A program made the position numbers and the translations under genes. DNA of 41,174 nucleotides from Candidatus Polarisedimenticolia bacterium (lineage in GTDB: Bacteria > Acidobacteriota > Polarisedimenticolia > Gp22-AA2). Below, in pieces: positions 34,491-41,174 of the stretch. The stretch spans positions 1 to 41,174 of the forward strand of contig DASYUH010000002.1 in assembly GCA_036001465.1 (NCBI GenBank), written 5' to 3'. The notes under the pieces were generated by a model. That model had not been told where the DNA came from. It was given only the letters and a program-made list of their open reading frames with translations, and ran no database searches. How positions within the stretch are numbered: the first letter of the stretch is position 1; each line of letters starts with the position of its first letter.

Positions 34491-36284
34491 TCAGGGCGTG
34501 CAGTCCCTGATGGCCGGGCCGTAGACCTGCACGGTCCCGTCCAGGCGCAGCATCTCGACGAAGATGTCGTGCCCGCTCTTGTGCTTCGGAATGATGAACT
34601 CGTACAGATCGCCACCGCCTGTGATGCACTGCGTGCAGGGGATGAGGGCCGGGTTCTGCTGCACGCGGCCCTTCGCGTCGATCTTCACGACATTGAAGCC
34701 GGCGACGTTCGTCTCGAATTCCGTCCTCCAGAAGACCGTGCCCGAACCCTTGCCATCCGGGCTCGTGAAGGAGATGCACACGGTCTTGACCTTCTCGGTG
34801 CAGTCGAGGACGAAGGGGAACAGCGGGCAGGGATCGCACGCATCCCCGGAGCCGTCCCGGTCGAAATCGGCCTGATTGGGATTCGAGTCCTGCGGGCAGT
34901 TGTCGCAGACATCGCCATCTCCGTCCCCGTCGGCGTCCGCCTGGCCGGAGTTTGCGACGCTCGGGCAGTTGTCGCAAGCATCTCCTTTCGCATCCCCATC
35001 CGCGTTGGCCTGGTTTGTATTGGCAGCGGTCGGGCAGTTGTCGCAGGCGTCACCCACGCCGTCCACGTCGCCGTCCGCCTGGTTCGGATTGGCGACCGTG
35101 CGGCAGTTGTCGCAGACATCGCCATCTCCGTCCGCGTCCGCGTCGGCCTGGGTGGGATTGGCGGTCGCAGGGCAGTTGTCGCAGACGTCTCCGCGCCCGT
35201 CCGAGTCGACGTCGCTCTGATCGCGGTTCGGAGTGAAGACGCAATTGTCGCAGGCGTCGCCCACGCCATCGCCGTCGGTGTCCTGCTGGTTGGGATTCGC
35301 GATGCACCGGCAGTTGTCGGTCGGATCCGGGCGGCCGTCCAGGTCGCAATCCGCGTTGGTCAGGACCAGGGGGTTGGAGACCGCCGCCCCCTGCCGCCCG
35401 CCCACGATGAGTCCCACGGTCACGTACGTGCAGTTCACGCCCGACTGGTCGAACGGGACCGTGAGCGGGGCCGACGTTCCGGGCGTCGACGTGGTTGTCA
35501 GAAGTCCGGGCGATGCCAGCGGGGCGGTCCAGTTTGCGAGACGGCCGCTGGTCGGCGGCGCGGCGCATGGGCCCGTCCTGGCGTAAATGGCATAGCCGTC
35601 CACGACCGGCCGGCTGGCGCCGGGGAAGTCGGTGCACGTCCCGGCCAGGTTCAGGGCGCAATCGTCATGCGTGACGGCCGCGTCCCAGGCCAGGGACACC
35701 GTGGCCTGACCGCCCGCGATCGGCGTGAGCAAGGTGGCCCGCGGCGTCGGCACGCGCGAGGAGCCAATGCTGACAAGTTTTTCCCCGCTCGAGTCGAGAG
35801 GGTTGGCGAAGTCCAAAATGAAGCCCTGGAAGCCGAAACTGAATCCCACCGAGGAGAGAAGATACACGCCGCTGTAGGAGGAGCTCCCCTCATTCTGAAT
35901 CGAAGTCAGGAATGCGACGTTCGGCGAGTCGCCGTCCACGCTCACGGTCGGGCAGCCGCCCGCTCCTTCGTCCGCCCAGTCTCCCAGGACCGTGACGATG
36001 CCGTCCGATCCGGTGCCGGCACTGGACTGGCATGGCCGGCCGGCGGTCGACTGGCTGGATGATCGACAGATCCAGTCCGCCGTGCCGTTGTCGATCGAGG
36101 TGCCCCTCACGAAGATGCGCCCGGCGAGTTCACTCTCGGGAAGCCCTGTCCAGACGGTGTCCAGAAAATGTCCAACCGGCACGCTGCCCCCGCACTGCTG
36201 GGCATGCGCAGCCGGTGCCAGCAGCAGGAAGGAACACACCATCAAAAGAGCAGTCAACGGCTTTGCGATTCGTCTGGGACACAT
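34491..36284 (-). CDS. Secreted thrombospondin type 3 repeat protein
   Basis: The 597-residue protein begins with a signal peptide (hydrophobic core about residues 9-27, AHAQQC). A Cys-containing N-terminal domain (about 30-190) and an FnIII-like stretch (about 195-310) follow. Eight tandem TSP3 repeats (about 312-495) come next, each like DGDGVGDACDNCxxxxNxxQ, with Asp side chains that bind calcium. The C-terminal domain has WRTEFETNVAGFNVVK and ends at a final Cys. TSP3 arrays form calcium-loaded extended wires or lids on extracellular proteins. The partner is unknown. The start at 36284 has GAGGAGG ten bases upstream. It has its own promoter (36351-36378), a hairpin in the leader and a strong terminator, so it is a single-gene unit. 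Confidence 0.91.
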   Translation of the reverse strand: MCPRRIAKPLTALLMVCSFLLLAPAAHAQQCGGSVPVGHFLDTVWTGLPESELAGRIFVRGTSIDNGTADWICRSSSQSTAGRPCQSSAGTGSDGIVTVLGDWADEGAGGCPTVSVDGDSPNVAFLTSIQNEGSSSYSGVYLLSSVGFSFGFQGFILDFANPLDSSGEKLVSIGSSRVPTPRATLLTPIAGGQATVSLAWDAAVTHDDCALNLAGTCTDFPGASRPVVDGYAIYARTGPCAAPPTSGRLANWTAPLASPGLLTTTSTPGTSAPLTVPFDQSGVNCTYVTVGLIVGGRQGAAVSNPLVLTNADCDLDGRPDPTDNCRCIANPNQQDTDGDGVGDACDNCVFTPNRDQSDVDSDGRGDVCDNCPATANPTQADADADGDGDVCDNCRTVANPNQADGDVDGVGDACDNCPTAANTNQANADGDAKGDACDNCPSVANSGQADADGDGDGDVCDNCPQDSNPNQADFDRDGSGDACDPCPLFPFVLDCTEKVKTVCISFTSPDGKGSGTVFWRTEFETNVAGFNVVKIDAKGRVQQNPALIPCTQCITGGGDLYEFIIPKHKSGHDIFVEMLRLDGTVQVYGPAIRDCTP

Positions 36285-36309
36285 ATGTATCGAGCCTCCT
36301 CGGTAAGCA

Positions 36310-36335
36310 GTTCAGGAGAAGACACTCTCCTGAAC
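36310..36335 (-). promoter_or_regulatory. perfect hairpin in the leader of the TSP3 gene
   Basis: GTTCAGGAGA at 36310-36319 and TCTCCTGAAC at 36326-36335 form a perfect 10-bp inverted repeat with a 6-nt loop. With the predicted transcription start near 36344, the hairpin lies about 9-35 nt into the message and 25 nt before the ATG. It could be an operator or an RNA hairpin that protects the message. No T-tract follows, so it is not a standard terminator. Confidence 0.6.
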
Positions 36336-36350
36336 GGCGAATGTGGCCGA

Positions 36351-36378
36351 AATGTACGCCAAGCTTGACGTCTGTCAA
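36351..36378 (-). promoter_or_regulatory. sigma70-like promoter of the TSP3 gene
   Basis: Read on the minus strand there is a perfect -35 TTGACA (36378-36373), a 16-nt spacer and a -10 TACATT (36356-36351, four of six). It precedes the gene at 36284 by 67 nt and the leader hairpin by about 16 nt. Confidence 0.6.
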
Positions 36379-36390
36379 CCAAACAATATG

Positions 36391-36534
36391 TCAGACCGAT
36401 AATGAGTGGACCTGCCCGGGGACCTGCAGGGTCCGGATGATGACCAGGGTCTGATCGTCCTCCCTGTCCTGCCCCGCTGACCACCGGTCGATTTCCTGGA
36501 AAAGGCGCTTCTGATGGCCTCGGCGGAGGAATTC
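36391..36534 (-). pseudogene. C-terminal remnant of a SpoIIE/PP2C phosphatase
   Basis: On the minus strand this stretch codes for about 47 residues that resemble the extreme C-terminus of RsbU-type phosphatases: a helix (LFQEIDRWSAG) followed by QDREDDQTLVIIR, the metal-binding DD plus final strand of the family. Nothing upstream in any frame restores the rest of the domain; the FmdB-like gene occupies that DNA. The intact phosphatase at 24075 has a different ending (HDDMSLVVL), so this is not a recent copy of it. I judge it a decayed fragment left by deletion. A chance match or a short genuine peptide remains possible. Confidence 0.5.
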
Positions 36535-36630
36535 CTGTTCCGCAATGCGAAATCGTGGCGCCGCGCCTCGCCGTATTTGCATGCGCTTGGGAAACGGGGG
36601 GGCCGGCCCGGGGACGTGTGGGACCATGAC

Positions 36631-36873
36631 TCAGCCGGTCGCGCAGGAGCCGGGACCTCGAGGGTCGCCGCAGCTTCCGCACGGTCCCTCGGCCTCGCTC
36701 GGGGGGCCGGACGCGCGCGTCGTCCGTCCGCCTCCGGCCCCGACAGCGAAGGTGGATACGAGTTTCTCCAGGTTGTGCCCTCCGCACTTGGGACAGGCCG
36801 GCCGGGCCGATCCGAGGACCAGGGCCTCGAACCGCTTCAAGCATTCGAGGCAGGCATACTCGTACAACGGCAT
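36631..36873 (-). CDS. FmdB-type zinc-ribbon protein
   Basis: The 80-residue protein begins MPLYEYACLECLKRFE, the hallmark start of the FmdB family, with a zinc ribbon from Cys8, Cys11, Cys27 and Cys30 (CPKCGG). A Gly/Ser-rich tail carries three further cysteines (65, 68, 77). The start at 36873 has GAGGG seven bases upstream; the open frame extends beyond it only as a shadow of the neighbouring gene. FmdB-like proteins are small, named after a proposed regulator of formamidase or amidase genes, but most have no proven role. It follows the amine oxidase gene by 10 nt and is probably co-transcribed. Confidence 0.88.
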   Translation of the reverse strand: MPLYEYACLECLKRFEALVLGSARPACPKCGGHNLEKLVSTFAVGAGGGRTTRASGPPSEAEGPCGSCGDPRGPGSCATG

Positions 36874-36883
36874 GGGTCTTCCC

Positions 36884-38374
36884 TCACATCGTATGGGCGG
36901 GAGGATACAGGGCGCGTCCGGAAAAGAAAAGCGCGGACCGCGATGCAGCGGGTGCACTGGGAGGCCGAAGAGCCGCGATGGTGTCGTCACGGCCCATCGC
37001 CGAAAGAATCTCACGGGCGACCCGCCGTCCGCTGGCGTAGGCGCCATGGACCGTCTGGTAGTGCGGTGCGGCGGCGGTCGCTTCGCCGGCGAAATGCAGC
37101 AGGTCGCCCACGGGGGTCGCCAGCACCGCGCGCTGGGTCGTGCCCCCGGGTCGCGTGAACGAGTACGAGCCGCGCGAATACGGGTCGGCAATCCAGTCTC
37201 GCAGGGATGAGAAGCGCAGGCGCCGTTTCACGCCGGCCAAAGGGAAAGCCTCCTCCACCCAGGCCAGGGCCCGCTCGCGGCCGGCCGCCTCTCCCAGATC
37301 GCTGAGCTCCTGGGCCGCCGTCCCGGTGATCCAGCCCAGGAGCACCGGCTCGCCGGCTCCCGGCGGATGCGGATCCCAGAAGGAGACACGGCCGCCGCGC
37401 GTGTCCCAGCCCGGCAGCCCCGGAACGGTCTCACGCCAGAACCAGGTGTCGAACAGGAAGTGGACGACCACGACTCGCCCCATGTGAAGCGCCTGGACGG
37501 CTCGCTCCTTCCAGGGGGGCAGGTGGGGCTTGAATTCGGGGCTGCCGGCTTGCAGTATACCGATGGGCAGCGTGATGGCTGCCCGCGCCGCACGGGCCTC
37601 CTCGAGCCTGCCGTCGCGATGGTACGAGACCAGGACGCCATAGCGACCCCATTCGATCTGCTGCACGACGGAGGACAGCCGCACCCGATCGCCAAGCCCC
37701 TCGGCCATCTTGAGGGGCAGGGTGTCGTAGCCGCCGACGACCTGGTAGTTCCTGTCGAAGTAACTCTCCCAGGCCGCCTCGTCCTCCATGGCGGCGCGCA
37801 GGCTGACTTCGTCGGGCTCGGCCGACCACGACAGCGCGTGCTCCAGGACCGCCTCCCGATCGGCGGTTGTGAAGTGCTTCGCCACGAGGAACTCCTGGAA
37901 CGATTCATCGTCCCCGTGATACTCGCGATAGGCAGCCTTCAGGCGCGCCTCGGCCCCTTCGCGGAGCCCGGCATCGGGAGGGTGGAAGCCGGCAGCCGTG
38001 GACCAGGGCCAGGTGTCCCACTCGGTAAAGGGGCGCGTCTGGACCCCGAACTCGCGAATGAGCTCCCAGGTCGCCGCCCTCGACCCGTGGATCATCTGGG
38101 CCCCCACCTCCAGGCCGTGCGGCGCCGGCTCGTGAAGCGTGTGGATTCGACCGCCGACGCGATCGCGCGCCTCCAGAACGAGGACGTCCATGCCGGCCCG
38201 CGCCATGTCCCGCGCCGCGGCGACCCCGGAGATGCCGGCGCCGATCACGACGACGTCGTGGGCGCGCCGGATCGGGAAGCCGCATCCATGCAGGGCCGCG
38301 GCGGCGCCCGCGAGCGCCGCGGACTTCACGAACGATCGGCGGGTGAGATCAATCATGGGACCGGATCGCTCCAT
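36884..38374 (-). CDS. Tat-exported flavin monoamine oxidase
   Basis: The 496-residue protein has a twin-arginine signal (TRRSFVKSAALAGAAAAL, Arg12-Arg13) followed by Cys31, which could be lipidated although the lipobox is poor. The FAD-binding Rossmann motif GAGISG and LEARDRVGGR lie near residues 44-75. The C-terminal FAEGEATAA-like segment (LHFAGEATAAA) and the YASGRR end are typical of amine oxidases of the MAO/polyamine oxidase family. The substrate is probably an amine or amino acid; hydrogen peroxide and an aldehyde would be products. An in-frame ATG at 38356 would shorten it by six residues. The FmdB-like zinc ribbon follows. Confidence 0.92.
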   Translation of the reverse strand: MERSGPMIDLTRRSFVKSAALAGAAAALHGCGFPIRRAHDVVVIGAGISGVAAARDMARAGMDVLVLEARDRVGGRIHTLHEPAPHGLEVGAQMIHGSRAATWELIREFGVQTRPFTEWDTWPWSTAAGFHPPDAGLREGAEARLKAAYREYHGDDESFQEFLVAKHFTTADREAVLEHALSWSAEPDEVSLRAAMEDEAAWESYFDRNYQVVGGYDTLPLKMAEGLGDRVRLSSVVQQIEWGRYGVLVSYHRDGRLEEARAARAAITLPIGILQAGSPEFKPHLPPWKERAVQALHMGRVVVVHFLFDTWFWRETVPGLPGWDTRGGRVSFWDPHPPGAGEPVLLGWITGTAAQELSDLGEAAGRERALAWVEEAFPLAGVKRRLRFSSLRDWIADPYSRGSYSFTRPGGTTQRAVLATPVGDLLHFAGEATAAAPHYQTVHGAYASGRRVAREILSAMGRDDTIAALRPPSAPAASRSALFFSGRALYPPAHTM

Positions 38375-38447
38375 GAGCGGCCGATTCTAGCCGAATTTGG
38401 ACCGATCCCCGGCGATCAGCGACCGGGTATCACCACGGCGGGGATCA

Positions 38448-40121
38448 TCAGGGACACGGAAACGGATTGGGCAACGGCTGGCCGTTCGAGGAGGCTCCCA
38501 GCGGTCCCTCTCCGCAGCCGTTCCTGCCGCTGACGAGGTAGTAGAACGAGCTGCCGCGCGGCGGGCTGCTCGCGTCGGTCGCGCCCGGGCCCGGAAGGGC
38601 GGGGGACAGGCAGGCATGATCGTATGCCCATGGGCTGCCGTCGATCGAGCCGCGGTAGAGGGCGTAGGTGACGGAGAACAAATCCGCGGACCACGACAGC
38701 GTCTGCGAATCGGTGAACTGAAGCCCGGTGGCGACCTCCGGCGGGGCGCAGGTCGCGCAGGCGTCGCCCCGCCCGTCTCCGTCCGAATCGGCCTGGTCGG
38801 GATTGAATGCCGAAGGGCAGTTGTCGCAGAGATCCCCCGCGCCATCTCGATCCGAGTCGGCCTGGTTCGGGTTCGCGGCGCCGGGACAATTGTCGTGCGG
38901 CATCACCAGTCCGTCCGCGTCGGGATCGGGATCGAGAAAGAGGACGTAGTAGGAATCCTGAGACAGGCAGCCCGAGCCCGTGCAGGGGCCCCGCACAGAA
39001 ATCGAGTAGTCGCCGGCCCCCTGGGCGCTGACGAGGGAGGGGTCGGGCGTCGACGCGTCCTGCGCCAGGACGGTCACGGAATTCTGCAAGGCCAGCGTTC
39101 CCTGCAGCAGCGAGGCCAGTCCGGTACGCGCGTCGACGTCCGCGTGCACCTGGGCCGTCGAAGGCAGCTGGAAACGGTAGTGATCGACGTCCGCCGCGGG
39201 GCTGACGATGCCGCTGATGGCGCGCGGCACGGTCACGGGCTGGCCGGTTGCGAAGCCGCCGTCGTCCGCGGCCGGTCCAAGTCCCAGCGTCAACTGGTAG
39301 AAGGTGTTCGTCGTGCCGACGAAGACGCGAAGCTCCCGGATGCGCAGGAAATACGTGCCGCTCACCGGAAGGATTGCCTGGAGGAATGGATCCGTCGGAT
39401 CGGCGGCGGTGTAGGCGTCCTCGACCAGGACGTTCCGCGCCGGGTCGTACAGCGTGGCGACGATGTTCGCGGCGGGCTGGTCGGGATTGAACACCGCGGA
39501 GTCGATGCCGACCGTGACCACCTGTCCGGCGGCCGCATCGAATCGGTAGAAGTCCACGTCACCCGCCGGATAAATGAGCGCATCGATCGCGGTCAGGACC
39601 GGCGGCCGGACCGGGCTCGCCGTCCCGAACTCGTTGTTGGAGTCGATTTCGATCGACAGGACGTAAAGAAACCCGGGACCTCCGGCTCCCGCTGCGTCGC
39701 GCAGTGAGATGAAATACTTGCCGGGTTCCGTGACCTGCGCGACGGCCGTCGGGTCGTCGAACTCCCCGATGGACTGATCCTGGGCGAGGACCGTGCTGCC
39801 ATCCCGATCGAGAATCGCGAGGATGGCGCTCAGGCTCGAGCCGGGCTGGCTGCCGGCGCGGAATCCGCGTGCCAGGATGTCGGCCTTGATCGTCTGTCCC
39901 GCCAGGAGAGCCACCGCGAAGACCTCGACGTCACCCGGCGCCTGCACGATACCGCCGACGCTGACCGGAGGGGCGAGGGGCTGCGCCGAGGCCGGGGCGT
40001 CGTTCGGCTCGACTTCCTGCCTGAGGTCGGCTCGAAGGGGGAGGATCGCCGCGCCGGCCGCCAGTCCGACCATCGCGAGCCGTGGGATGAGCTTCGACGA
40101 CGGTCGGGACTGACTCATCAT
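38448..40121 (-). CDS. Secreted PPC-domain and TSP3 repeat protein
   Basis: The 557-residue protein has a signal peptide (about residues 11-30). Three bacterial pre-peptidase C-terminal (PPC) domains follow (about 36-150, 155-275 and 285-395), each with a GDVExxxV/DVDFYRF-like strand and a GxYxxxxR ending. Two TSP3 calcium repeats (about 400-450; [14 protein letters not shown] and [14 protein letters not shown]) come next. The C-terminal FnIII-like module (about 455-557) has [17 protein letters not shown]. That last module closely resembles one inside the FG-GAP protein at 10643. There is no catalytic domain, so it is probably structural or adhesive and not a protease. The gene precedes the amine oxidase gene by 73 nt on the same strand. 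Confidence 0.9.
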   Translation of the reverse strand: MMSQSRPSSKLIPRLAMVGLAAGAAILPLRADLRQEVEPNDAPASAQPLAPPVSVGGIVQAPGDVEVFAVALLAGQTIKADILARGFRAGSQPGSSLSAILAILDRDGSTVLAQDQSIGEFDDPTAVAQVTEPGKYFISLRDAAGAGGPGFLYVLSIEIDSNNEFGTASPVRPPVLTAIDALIYPAGDVDFYRFDAAAGQVVTVGIDSAVFNPDQPAANIVATLYDPARNVLVEDAYTAADPTDPFLQAILPVSGTYFLRIRELRVFVGTTNTFYQLTLGLGPAADDGGFATGQPVTVPRAISGIVSPAADVDHYRFQLPSTAQVHADVDARTGLASLLQGTLALQNSVTVLAQDASTPDPSLVSAQGAGDYSISVRGPCTGSGCLSQDSYYVLFLDPDPDADGLVMPHDNCPGAANPNQADSDRDGAGDLCDNCPSAFNPDQADSDGDGRGDACATCAPPEVATGLQFTDSQTLSWSADLFSVTYALYRGSIDGSPWAYDHACLSPALPGPGATDASSPPRGSSFYYLVSGRNGCGEGPLGASSNGQPLPNPFPCP

Positions 40122-40161
40122 TAGGATTCCGATCGGATGCGACGTGCCGAGTCAGACATGA

Positions 40162-40217
40162 AGCGGCGCCCGCGCTTGCGGGCGCCGCTCGATCACATGT
40201 CCCCGCTGGTCGCGGGG
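40162..40217 (-). terminator. two tandem GC-rich hairpins downstream of the partial repeat gene
   Basis: A perfect 12-bp stem with a GCTT loop lies at 40162-40189 (AGCGGCGCCCGC paired with its complement). A smaller 6-bp stem (CCCCGC/GCGGGG) lies at 40201-40217. Both follow the stop of the minus-strand gene ending at 40241. No T-tract is present, so termination would be atypical; an RNA-stability role is equally possible. Confidence 0.45.
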
Positions 40218-40240
40218 CCTGATGGATTCTCGAGGCTACC

Positions 40241-41174
40241 CTACCGGTTGCCCCTGTTCAGAATCCTGGCGCTCGTGCAGCACTGGAACACCTGCCCCCC
40301 CACCATTCCGGAGATGCAGATATCCGCGCTGGCGCCGTTGGAAATGTCCGACAACGCCGCGAGCAGGTCCTGCCGGTTCCCGTCCAGGCTCTGGCAGTTC
40401 CCGTCGCTGGGCCTGTCGAACTTCAGATTGACGGCGCCTCCGGACACATTGCGCGCCGCCAGGTCTTCGAAGAGTCCCGTCTCGAACTGCGTGCCGCCAC
40501 CAGAATCCGGGCACGACAGAGAAGCCGGATCGGGGAAGACCGTGTTCCCCGCCCGGGACACGTGCGTGATCCCGATCGAGCTCGGCGGGATTGGAGCCGG
40601 AGCCGCCGGGTTGCACGTGTTGATCAGCGAGAGATCCATCGAGAACGAGTTCCCCTGCGCGTTGACGTTCAGCGTGGTTGGACTGATGCTGCACACCGGC
40701 TGGAAGGTGCCGCGGGGAACATGAACGCAACCCGACGCCGGGTCGCAGGAGTCGGCGGTGCAGCTGTCGCCGTCGTCGCAGCTGAGGGGCGGGCCGCCTG
40801 CGCACTGGCCGTGACTACAGGCATCACCGGTCGTGCAAGCGTTGCCGTCGTTGCACGGCGTGGTATTGGGGTTGTTGACGCACCCCTTCCCGGGATCACA
40901 CGAGTCATCTGTACAGCCGTTTCCGTCGTCGCACGAGATCGCCGTGCCGATGCACCTGCCGTCGGTGTTGCAGGTGTCCTCGGTGGTGCAGGCGTTGCCG
41001 TCGTCGCAGGTGGCGTTCGGCGTCGGCGTGTACACGCACTGACCGTCGACGCAGGCGTCCCGGGTGCAGGCGTTGTCGTCGTCACAGGTCACCGGCTTGC
41101 CGGCGCACTTGCCGTCGGCGTTGCAGGTGTCCTCCGTGGTGCAGGCATCGCCGTCGTCGCAGGCGTCACCCGGC
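40241..41174 (-). CDS. Secreted cysteine-rich CDDGxxC repeat protein (partial)
   Basis: The frame is open to the right edge of the window, so the N-terminus and any signal peptide are missing; at least 310 residues are present. The first ~155 residues contain at least six CDDGNACTxxxxC-type repeats, spaced about 21-26 residues apart with regular cysteines. This pattern is close to the Dictyostelium-type extracellular repeat and to the repeat arrays of some myxobacterial secreted proteins. The last ~155 residues form a different domain (VCSISPTTLNVNAQGNS... to the C-terminus) with paired cysteines. Disulphides and acidic residues suggest a rigid extracellular rod. The stop is at 40241-40243, and the next minus-strand gene starts at 40121. 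Confidence 0.85.
   Translation of the reverse strand, partial: PGDACDDGDACTTEDTCNADGKCAGKPVTCDDDNACTRDACVDGQCVYTPTPNATCDDGNACTTEDTCNTDGRCIGTAISCDDGNGCTDDSCDPGKGCVNNPNTTPCNDGNACTTGDACSHGQCAGGPPLSCDDGDSCTADSCDPASGCVHVPRGTFQPVCSISPTTLNVNAQGNSFSMDLSLINTCNPAAPAPIPPSSIGITHVSRAGNTVFPDPASLSCPDSGGGTQFETGLFEDLAARNVSGGAVNLKFDRPSDGNCQSLDGNRQDLLAALSDISNGASADICISGMVGGQVFQCCTSARILNRGNR

Larger units (their letters stand above)
36285..36630. other. 346-bp gap: promoter, leader hairpin and gene fragment
   Basis: This gap lies between the TSP3 gene start and the FmdB-like gene stop. It holds the TSP3 promoter and leader hairpin, and between about 36391 and 36534 a short coding remnant (see separate entries). 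I see no intact gene here on either strand. Confidence 0.7.

Noticed and set aside
34870-35330. Short regular DNA repeats as a possible CRISPR or satellite
   Set aside because: They code for the TSP3 units in frame, with spacing set by the protein repeat.
40241-41092. GTG at 41092 as the start of the right-edge gene
   Set aside because: The same repeat pattern continues in frame upstream of it to the window end, so the true start is outside.

Overview
The window is about 41 kb of GC-rich, densely coded bacterial DNA with no rRNA or tRNA gene that I could recognise. A TonB-dependent receptor, a Tat-type signal, an ArnT-like glycosyltransferase and several Sec-exported proteins indicate a Gram-negative (diderm) cell envelope. 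The mix of FG-GAP, MopE-type and thrombospondin type 3 (TSP3) secreted proteins, a TolB-propeller amidohydrolase, an RsbU-type phosphatase and a TIGR01777 epimerase is common in Acidobacteriota and in related or myxobacterium-like soil and sediment lineages. That placement is an inference, because the window holds no phylogenetic marker that settles it.

Layout. (1) 67-5922, minus strand: an nfeD-SPFH pair behind its own sigma70-like promoter, and upstream of it a tight amidase-GerMN-murI-rph-rdgB cluster. The cluster joins cell-wall turnover, D-glutamate supply, RNA 3'-end maturation and nucleotide-pool sanitation, and it resembles the racE-gerM-rph-rdgB neighbourhood of Bacillus. (2) 5998-10497: an SGNH hydrolase, an asparagine synthetase and a GT-C glycosyltransferase. 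(3) 10643-17019, plus strand: two tandem paralogous secreted seven-FG-GAP proteins with matching promoters. The first carries a long Cys/Asp-rich MopE and TSP3 tail that includes three nearly identical 150-bp units; the second lacks this tail. (4) 17022-18444: an insertion sequence with 23-bp terminal inverted repeats (21/23 matching) around an IS1/IS1595-like transposase. It starts two bases after the stop codon of the second paralog. (5) 18514-25289: a probable operon of a TolB-propeller amidohydrolase, a GT-C membrane protein with TPRs, and a membrane-anchored PP2C/SpoIIE phosphatase. (6) 25338-34396: a TonB receptor, OsmC, a secreted nuclease, a DUF4097 repeat protein, two MFS transporters, a TIGR01777 epimerase and an exported NTF2-like protein. 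(7) 34396-41174: three more minus-strand secreted repeat proteins (TSP3; PPC plus TSP3; CDDGxxC repeats, cut by the window edge) and a Tat-exported flavin amine oxidase with an FmdB-type zinc ribbon.

The most distinctive theme is a family of five exported proteins rich in acidic, probably calcium-binding repeats. At least two of them share the same C-terminal FnIII-like module, which suggests module shuffling. I do not see a defence island, CRISPR array, secretion machine or biosynthetic cluster. Most remaining genes are housekeeping or envelope functions.
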